Below, in pieces: positions 57,644-64,000 of a stretch of DNA of 64,000 nt (position 1 is its first letter; the number at the start of each line of letters is the position of its first letter). The notes beneath the pieces are model-generated. The model saw only the letters and a list, made by a program, of their open reading frames with translations, was not told where the DNA came from and searched no databases. Source of the stretch: Pollenia angustigena (taxonomy: Eukaryota; Arthropoda; Insecta; Diptera; Polleniidae); contig OV884057.1 in assembly GCA_930367215.1 (NCBI GenBank), positions 252,180,830 to 252,244,829 of the forward strand. The letters are read 5' to 3'. Position numbers and translations under genes: made by a program.

Positions 57644-58364
57644 ATGATAACTTTCTATACATTTATCATAGTATGTTAAAGATGCAATCAAACTATTTTT
57701 ACTCTAATCATATTATGTTAGCGCCATTTGTAAAATAATTTGAAGCAGTTGTGTCGTTTTTTTATTTGTGAGCGGTTAAACAATTAAAATATAAAATTCC
57801 ATAAAAAAATAAGTTTAAAGAAATTAAAAAATTAAAATATTAGCGGAGTTCATTCAAGTATTAGTGATGTAATAGTGCAAATGCAAAATATCATAGTTTT
57901 TTTGTAAAATCCAACAACAAAACACACAGAGATTTCGTTATATTTTATAAAAGTGCTACTATATTTCTGTGGTTTTCATGGGCAACCGCGTATGTCTCAA
58001 AACAAATTTTTCAGGAAAGCCGAAAAACCATTCTAGATCAAACTATGGGCTAGGCATTGCACTTTTTAAACTTTGTCATTACGTCATTATCAGAATTGAT
58101 CCATCTTTTTTCAAAAAAATGTAAAGAGCGTTCAAAATTAGGCAATATGGCATCAACATCTTAAAATCGAAAAAATGGACACACGCGGTTGCCCATGAAA
58201 CCCAGAGATTTTCAATTTGCTCTTTTGCAAGCCTTATATTGAACTCCGCTATTTGATTTACATTAAGAAAAATTGTAAAAAGCCACAAAATAAAAAACGA
58301 TGCAAAATATTTTAATTTATTTTGTATTTTTATGACAGCTATGAAAGGTGCTGTATCATAATAT

Positions 58365-58533
58365 GATTGCTTCTAAATTTATTATGATTAACATGATGAT
58401 AATATGATTACTTCTTAGCTTATTATGATTAACATGACAATAATATGATTAATTTCTTAGCTTATTATGATTACCGTGACAATAATTTGATTACTTCTTA
58501 ACTTAGTATGATTAACAGAATAAAAATATGATT
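58365..58533. repeat. 41-42-bp tandem repeat, four units
   Basis: Units begin GATTACTTCTTAGCTTATTA and continue TGATTAACATGACAATAATAT with small changes. The array lies at the right subterminal end of the TA-flanked element. Confidence 0.8.
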
Positions 58534-58988
58534 AAGGGAAAAATATTATGATGTAATAGTACGAGTATATTTAGTCATAATATGATTTAATAATAATCTT
58601 AATATGGTGACCACAATCATAATTCTTATCATAATATGTTGCTCGTAGAATATGTTTACCACAACCATGTTTTTTCTTTGCGTGTAATTGTGGTGGAGGG
58701 TATAAAAAACTAAAAAAGGGTAATTTGAAGGATTAATCAAAAATCCGGGAAAATCCAAAATTCTTTTTTCAAACCAACGGATTTCACGAGTAAACTTTCA
58801 ACAACAGCAAAAACATTTTCGTGTTTTTTAATTGTGTTTTTGTTATTTGACTTTAAAAAGCACGATTTAGCACTTTGTTATTTCTCTGAAAGGCTAACTG
58901 AATCATCGCATATTACCATTATATAAATCTATTACGCATTTGAGTGAATGGAAATAAATTTATTTTGTTTTTGCTGATCAATAAAAAG

Positions 58989-59690
58989 TTTATGCACAAT
59001 CAGCGATCTGTGAGAAATAATTTTCCTGCGGTTCGAGGAACATACGGTGCGCATAACCGGCCTACTGAAACCACTATTGCAAACATCATTCGCAACATTG
59101 AGTACCAGTTAACATTGGTGGATGATACTCGACCGGTTAGACCACATCCAGCACGTAGTGAAGTAAATATAGCAGCTGCAGCTGAGAGTGTGATCATTGG
59201 TCCATAATTTTTAAAAATTCAGGAAAATTACGAAACTCGATCTATAAAATCGAGAGAAATTATCATCGACACCAAATGCAACAAGTTTTGACAACAGTTC
59301 ACCCTCTCAAACTCTGTCAAACGCTTTGGAAATTTCTTAAGCAATTCCCTTATTTTCGCCAAAATGGTAAATGTAACAGCACCATTTTTCCGATAACAGG
59401 GACAGTAGGTCTCCAATAAAGTAACCTGAAAATCAAACGCATGGTTTCGGTGAGATCTGGTTTCAACAAGATTTCATGATCGTGCGATATCACACCCAAG
59501 ACAATTTTTTCTGTGGATGTGTGATATCTGGGGTCTTCAGGAATAAGTCAGCTACGATTGACGCTTTGGAAGCTAACATTACTCGTGTTCTCTCCCAAAA
59601 TTGGACCTTCCGAATGGACCCCCTCAGACAAAGTCATGGCCAACATTATCATGATATCATTTATATACAGTTAATGCCATAAATTCTTCT
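58989..59690 (+). pseudogene. Mariner-type (DUF4817) transposase pseudogene
   Basis: The N-terminal part reads NNFPAVRGTYGAHNRPTETT, then IRNIEYQLTLVDDTRP and RPHPARSEVNIAAAAESV, the HTH region of this insect transposase family. After about 250 bp of disrupted sequence the C-terminal part resumes: IWFQQD (strand with the second catalytic Asp), SATIDALEANITRVL and NWTFRMDPLRQSHG..DIIY. The segment with the first catalytic Asp (SDEAHF) and the block between WFQQD and the tail are missing or scrambled. The proline/arginine-rich linker is well preserved. It lies just past the nested DINE/hAT block. Confidence 0.8.
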
Positions 59691-59978
59691 TTTATCCGAT
59701 AATAAAAATTTCAAGTTCACTTTTAAATTTATGTGTTTTATTTTATTTTACATTTAAACCTCACGATGAATCACCCGATATATCTATTAACCATTTTTTT
59801 TTTTTTTTTTATCCGGTCCTGTGCGAGTCGGATAATCGAGGTTCAACTGATTAATTTTAATTTTAATAAATGCCTTGTTCTATTTTTCTTTAATTAAATA
59901 AAATGAATTAGTTTCAGTTTTTAAAAAGCTTAGGTTTTCTATATTAACAATCTATAGGAGCAATAAAATAAAAATGCT
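59691..59978. other. Probable 3' flank of the mariner relic; no gene
   Basis: CCTCACGATGAATCACCC near 59759-59776 looks like the terminal part of a mariner-type element (complement GGGTGATTCATCGTGAGG). No opposite end is preserved. Confidence 0.4.
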
Positions 59979-60040
59979 AAATAGTGCCCAATGTTCGATT
60001 AATTGCTGGTGTTCAATTAATCGAACATTGGGCACTATTT
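59979..60040. repeat. Perfect 26-bp-arm hairpin
   Basis: AAATAGTGCCCAATGTTCGA plus TTAATT is followed after a 10-base loop by its exact complement. No matching target duplication was found, and there is no T-run for a Pol III stop directly after it. It is probably a miniature palindromic element. Confidence 0.85.
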
Positions 60041-60303
60041 ATTTTCTCAAAAAAAAAAAAAACCAAAAAAATTTGGATTTCAGATTCGCGTTTTCTAGTC
60101 CCAAATTATTATCAACCACTAAGTTTTATAAATTTACTCAAAAAAAAAAAAAAATCGCTGGAACGAAATGGGTTAAGAGCAATATATTCCTGTACTATTT
60201 ATACAGACTTGGTATTTGTCTGTGTATAATTAAATATGTAAATAAATATGAAAATGCTTATTGCACAGAGGCAGTTATTCCAATAGTATGTAATTTTCCA
60301 TTT

Positions 60304-60676
60304 TTGTAGGGATTTTTTCGCAAAATTTCAAGCGTGGGAAAAAGGGCAGACTTTTTGTTTTAGGCAAATGTAGAGAATTTTCAAAATATTATCGCATTTT
60401 CAATATATTACCAAAAATTTTGTACCGAGGACGCTAATTATTATGTAAATAAGTATTTTTGAACAAAATTAAACTCTTTGAAAAGGACAAAAGATGAGGA
60501 AATGAAAAATCAAATACGAAGTTTGACATTAAAACCTCAATTTTTAAAAAACGGTGACTTAGAACCTGTTGCTAAAACGTAGGGAAAAGTTTAATGAAAT
60601 TTTTTTGGTTGAAGGGGAAAAAGGGATTTACTTTTAGAAATGTAGGAATTTTTTGAAATTTCTCCTGGCATCACTG
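60304..60676. mobile_element. Compact relative of the 3820-6721 hAT element
   Basis: TAGGGATTTTTTCGCAAAAT, TTTCAAGCGTGGGAAAAAGG, GGAAATGAAAAATC(A/G)AATACG and AATTTCTCCTGGCATCACTG follow the order of 3836, 3850, 4890 and 6700. It ends CACTG at 60676. The left CAGTGATGCCA end is lost. Confidence 0.65.
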
Positions 60677-60846
60677 CATAGAAGAGTGTGCACAGAAACC
60701 CCTCCCTCAACTTCTGGCTACGATAAGTAAGTGTGTATATGTTTGAATATATGTGTTTTTATGAAGTCGTACATAAAGCATTCTTGAATAATATTTTCAA
60801 AAGTAGTTGTTGAACATTTATGTAATTCTTGTGGTTTTTTTATATA

Positions 60847-61067
60847 TGTGACAGCGCATAGAGAAAGGGACCTGTAAGGTAAAGGGAATAGTAAAAACCA
60901 ACTACACAAAACAGGAGGTAGGGCCGACCTACTCGGTTTTCAAGGTTGACCAAGAAGGTTCAGATGAGTCGCTATCAAATGAGACCAATACCAACACGCT
61001 CAGTGATGGTATACCAAAGATATAAAATGGCAAACCTCATAGGTCCCTTTCTATTTTCCGCGTCACA
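60847..61067. mobile_element. MITE with about 38-bp inverted ends, TA flanks
   Basis: TGTGAC(A)GCG, AGAAAGGGACCT(G/A)T(A/G)AGGT at the left is mirrored at the right. TA lies outside both ends (60845-60846, 61068-61069), although TATA-rich flanks make the duplication weak. It is 221 bp. Confidence 0.6.
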
Positions 61068-61329
61068 TATGTATTGGGAATACACAATTTAATTTCTACT
61101 ATTATATATATTTAAAGTTGTTACAATACTACAGGTTGGCCCAGAAAAAAGGGGTTAAGATATTCTATATAACTATGGTGGTGTGGGAATGTATAAAATT
61201 GTTATAAGTATATGTATATCATGGAGTTATTTTTAAAATTTTAAAACAAAAAAAAAAAAAAGCATATAGAAATTAATGACGGAAAACTGATTTAAGTACA
61301 CATAATTGTTCCGTATGAACTAGTCTAAC
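61068..61329. other. No feature recognised
   Basis: AT-rich DNA with an A-run at 61248-61261. Confidence 0.4.
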
Positions 61330-61641
61330 GGCCTTATTTATAAAAAATAAAACAGGTTAATAAAAGGTTTATTAAAGAAATTTTCATACAATGAAATGCA
61401 TCACTGCGCTGCATCGGTGATTTCAAGTGGTTATATATTTATCAGTGAAGTATATGTGGACCAAAAAATTGTTAAATACTCTACAAAAATAAAAGTCACA
61501 CAATAATAAAAGTTATAATTATTCTTTTATCGCCATTAAAAAAAGTTTGCTTTTCTGATGCAGCGCAGTGATGCATTTACGAACGTACCCTCTGTTTCAT
61601 AAGCTCTTTATTAACCTGTTTTATATTTTATAAGTAAGGCC
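61330..61641. mobile_element. Inverted-repeat element with about 85-bp arms
   Basis: GGCCTTA(T/C)TTATAAAA, ATAAAACAGGTTAATAAA and AAATGCATCACTGCGCTGCA appear at the left and inverted at the right. TTA follows the right end, but the left flank is AAC, so the duplication is decayed. The GGCC-start resembles the 25600 MITE. Confidence 0.7.
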
Positions 61642-61979
61642 TTAAATGTTTTAAAATTTGTATTTTTTTTTTTTTTTGGCAATAATAAAAGTGGTTTTAT
61701 GTTTTCCTAAGCTTTAGCTCACTCTTCAAGTATGCACTTTCTTTCAAATATTGCTCACAAGGAAAACTTTATGGTAGCGATCAAAAGCAGTGATTTTTGC
61801 GACCAATTAAATTTGCGCCTGCCGTTGCTCTCTCGTAGAATAAAGGTGCATTCAGCACCTCAAGCTTGTTTAGGCTTTAATATTGGTAGATCTCATAGAT
61901 CGCGGTTGATCACGGTCTTATCTTAGCTCCTAAACTCAAAAATAAAAAGAAAATTCTTTAGATTAGTCGTCCATCAAGA
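61642..61979. other. No gene; one GC-balanced open stretch
   Basis: A 64-codon frame at 61732-61926 lies in unusually GC-balanced sequence. It has no domain I recognise and no splice or promoter context. It could be a pseudo-exon. Confidence 0.3.
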
Positions 61980-62308
61980 AGGTACAACCATAATATGGGT
62001 TGAGTTGGAACATGTTACGGTTAATATTAAAAAATATATGTCTAACCTTATAACACCATGTCTGTTTTAAATAATAGAAGTTTGCTCTTGAAAAAGAGAA
62101 AAATACTATTGTTTATGTAAAACCAAACGAATGGTTTAGAGATAACCATTATATGGTTGTGGGTTTTTGTTAAAGGACTAATTTAACAATATCGAATATA
62201 GTTGCAATTGACAATAATATGGGTTAATTAGCAAAAATACGTTTTAACATTTTCGTTAAAAATTGTTTTGTAGAAGGTGACCATATGAAAAAGCTTTTTT
62301 TCTGTGTC
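61980..62308. mobile_element. Decayed member of the ACCATAATATGG / TTTTTTCTCTG element family
   Basis: ACCATAATATGGGTTGAG, GATAACCATTATATGGTTGT and ACAATAATATGGGTTAAT words occur with an inverted CTCTTGAAAAAGAGAAAAAT box that matches 7035-7055 in reverse. The right end TTTTTTTCTGTGTC then TA (62309-62310) resembles the CTCTGCGTG end. The left end is not preserved. Confidence 0.5.
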
Positions 62309-62603
62309 TAAATATATTCCTGTCCAATACCCACTGCTATTTTTCTGCACTTACTTTTACTAAATTTTGCCAGTTTGCCAGAGAGGGAGAGAGTTTTCAG
62401 TGGCAAAAGTATTAAACATAGTAGTAAAATGAAATTACTGTGTGTACGTTAGAAACATCCCAGTTGGCTATGTCATGCACGAATCATTGATGAATCGTGC
62501 ACGACAATGTTAATTCCTGCAAGACACGTAAGGGACAACTAATGCGAATCGTCGACGACATTTTCAAACCAGTGTCGCGTAAATCGTGCACGACACAAAG
62601 AGA

Positions 62604-62775
62604 GACAATGTCGCTCAGCCTGTCGTCGATGACCACATGCACGACATTGTCGTCCATATAGTCGTTAATGACCACATGAAAGGCATTGTCGTTTGTATTG
62701 TCTTTGATGACTATATAGACGACAATATATTCTACTTTGTCGTCAACGACTGCGTAAAAGACAATGTCGATGAAG
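62604..62775. repeat. 39-bp tandem repeat, about 4.4 units
   Basis: Units start GACAATGTCG at 62604, 62643, 62682, 62721 and 62760. The period is exactly 39, divisible by three, so frames stay open on both strands with 13-residue Val/Asp-rich repeats. Confidence 0.9.
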
Positions 62776-63014
62776 TTACAGGAATTACAGCTTACACCAC
62801 AATGTCGCCTATAAACCTTAATAAATAAATAAAAATATACAATACATAGCACATATACATATGTTTTTAAAATCATACCTTAGTTTTTGAGTTCTCAGAC
62901 TTGACTGACTGATTTTCTTCACTTTGCTTTGGTTGTTTTTTATTATTATCGTTATTTTACAGTTGTTTTTATTGGGAATAACTTATTTATCTTTGTTAAG
63001 AAGATAGCCTACAA

Positions 63015-63226
63015 GACAATGTCGCTCATATTGTCGTCCTTAGATGTTGATAAAGGACACATTACAAGACACTGTCGCTCATACTGTCGTGTATAGTTGT
63101 TGATAGAGGATACCTTACAAGAAAATGTATGTCGTGTTGTCGTGGATAAGCTTTAACAAAAGACAACTTGAAAGACAATGTCGGTCATGTCGTCGCTTAT
63201 TAACTTCTTCAAAAGACCACGACATT
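63015..63226. repeat. 53-bp tandem repeat, four units
   Basis: Units start at 63015, 63068, 63121 and 63174. Each has GACAATGTCG(C/G)TCAT, then TGTCGT and a more variable GATGTTGATAAAGGACA-like tail. The first 20 bp resemble the 39-bp unit of 62604-62775, so the two arrays arose from one ancestral word. Confidence 0.9.
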
Positions 63227-63324
63227 TTCCTCAAAATTGTCTTCCAGAAATCCTAAGTGATAGAACACATGTCGTGCATAAATTGTTGACGACAATGTCG
63301 TCGACGGCAGTTTGGCCAACAGGG

Positions 63325-63504
63325 ATATTATTGCCTTTGGAACAACTATTTTTTTAAATTTTTTTCCCTTTTGGTATAAATTTGTATGTGATGCACTTGA
63401 ATGTAAGTAAATGCATGTGTAGCAATTTTATTTTTTGGCAAATGCTTGTATGCTTTGAAATATAAAACATGGGTTAAGGATTTGAATAATAACAGCTGAA
63501 AAAA
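63325..63504. other. No feature recognised
   Basis: AT-rich DNA, no coding signal. Confidence 0.4.
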
Positions 63505-63570
63505 ACAAGTAAGAGTAATATATTCGGCTTAACCGAATCTAATATATCCTACACATTTTTAATTTTTATT
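63505..63570 (-). mobile_element. Solo DINE-like 3' terminus
   Basis: ACAAGTAAGAGTAATATATT, the inverted CGGCTTAACCG stem and AATCTAATATATCCTACAC match the family C terminus. Confidence 0.7.
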
Positions 63571-63672
63571 TCTTGATTCTAACAGAACTGTAAATTTAAA
63601 AATATTTTCAATATTTCGACTGAGCAATTTTTAAAATTTTCTTGAATCGATTTGATTCATTTTCAGTACTAA

Positions 63673-64000
63673 AGGCTTGATTACACTATCTCACATGTGT
63701 TACGAATTCCATAATACTTTGTGAGTAAGAAATCTAAAGAGTTTTGTTGCGACTGTCAAAATATCTAATTTAACATGACAGATTGTGTTCACACCATCAC
63801 ACAAAGTATAAACACTCACACATGAAATAAAATGTAACCCTGATCCAATGAAAAGTATTATTGTTTAGAAATTTTTCAAAAAACGATGAAGTCGTATGGG
63901 ATGTCAAACTTTTTTCTTAATACTTGTCATTTTCGTGACACATTGCATTCACTCTTCCACACTTTGTCATATGACTTGAGTTTTTGACATGTAATAATAC
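63673..64000. mobile_element. Possible MITE, right end beyond the window
   Basis: TAA (63670-63672) precedes AGGCTTGATTACACTATCTC, comparable in form to the other TWA-flanked ends. The words CACACAAAGTATAA / ACTTTGTCATATGACTTG recur in both orientations up to the edge. The partner end is not visible, so this is tentative. Confidence 0.35.

Larger units (their letters stand above)
54774..58684. mobile_element. 3.9-kb TIR element (CACGCAGAGAAAAA family) with TA target duplication
   Basis: The ends CACGCAGAGAAAAAATATGG and CATGTTTTTTCTTTGCGTG are imperfect inverted repeats of about 23 bp. The flanking TA at 54772-54773 and 58685-58686 is a single TA in the uninterrupted family A copy. The subterminal zones carry ATAATATGATT / ACCATAATATG words, including a 41-bp tandem array at the right. 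After removal of the hAT insertion (55050-57643) and one TSD copy about 1.3 kb remains, with no transposase, so it is non-autonomous. A TA duplication suggests Tc1/mariner-like mobilisation. Confidence 0.8.
53349..58704 (-). mobile_element. DINE-1-like element, family A, split by a nested insertion at 54774-58684
   Basis: In reverse it starts TATACCCTCCACCACAATTA (58704 down to 58685), is interrupted, resumes as TAGTTGTGAAGAGGGTATAT (54773 downward), and runs through the GTCCGTCTGTCCGTCTG core. Three or four CGGTCCATAATTTACC units and the terminal GTGTCGGTGGAGGGTATC, a CGGCACATCCG stem and CACTCTAACTTGT follow. The uninterrupted copy at 16637 has CACAACTAATTGTGG across the split point, proving that the insert went into this element. 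The 166-codon frame 53839-54339 merely translates the repeat units. Confidence 0.9.
62459..63324. mobile_element. Repeat-built foldback element with CCC(A/T)GTTGGC ends
   Basis: CCCAGTTGGC at the left and GCCAACAGGG (after TTTG) at the right are inverted ends. Both halves are packed with ACGACA(A/T)TGTCGT palindromic words, including two separate tandem arrays. A target duplication could not be fixed. Frames on both strands are repeat artefacts. Confidence 0.6.

Noticed and set aside
57466..57738. 90-codon frame crossing the hAT terminal repeat
   Set aside because: It reads through the element end and target duplication into the host element, so it cannot be one native gene. The conserved part is kept as a finding instead.
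62484..62876. 130-codon Val/Asp-rich frame, with a matching frame on the other strand
   Set aside because: Openness on both strands follows from the 39-bp tandem period. There is no start context or domain.

Overview
This is AT-rich eukaryotic DNA, almost certainly from a fly (Diptera, Brachycera; a calyptrate such as a blowfly, house fly or stable fly is my inference). The reasons are the dense population of DINE-1-type (Helentron-derived) interspersed elements with their GTCTGTCCGTCTG microsatellite cores, pogo-, Tc1/mariner-, hAT-, Helitron- and LINE-like debris, and a protein phosphatase 2A catalytic-subunit relic with insect-like spacing and introns. I find no intact host gene. The only convincing complete open reading frame is a 497-residue hAT transposase.

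Layout. 1-1175: end of a DINE-1-like element (family A). 1.9-2.7 kb: two short inverted-repeat elements. 3.49-7.31 kb: a probable 3.8-kb TIR element holding a decayed hAT element (3820-6721), which itself holds a foldback element with a 9-bp target duplication (5294-6152). 7.7-13.2 kb: MITEs, family A and B DINE-like copies and an old hAT end. 14.4-15.6 kb: a LINE relic split by a TIR element. 15.9-18.7 kb: a PP2A catalytic-subunit pseudogene with a retained intron, which carries a 1.6-kb family A element. 18.7-30 kb: mostly featureless AT-rich DNA with scattered DINE-like pieces, one MITE and a mariner-type transposase scrap. 30.1-33.1 kb: a 191-bp-arm foldback, a Helitron 3' end and a pogo-like element. 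33.3-39.3 kb: family C DINE-like elements, one with a tandemly duplicated terminus, plus two tRNA-like sequences. 41.4-50.7 kb: family B element, internally deleted Helitron with helicase remains, more DINE-like pieces, MITEs and a Helitron 3' end. 53.3-58.7 kb: a three-level nest (family A DINE-like element, then a TA-flanked TIR element, then an hAT element with perfect 8-bp target duplication). 58.9-64 kb: mariner-type transposase relic, hairpins, MITEs and an element with 39-bp and 53-bp tandem repeats.

There is no operon-like or co-operating gene set. The interest lies in the nesting order, exact target-site duplications, a transposase that is intact in frame but appears to lack its catalytic glutamate, and a PP2A paralogue that decayed at the DNA level with introns. 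All family assignments come from reading motifs by eye; no database search was run.
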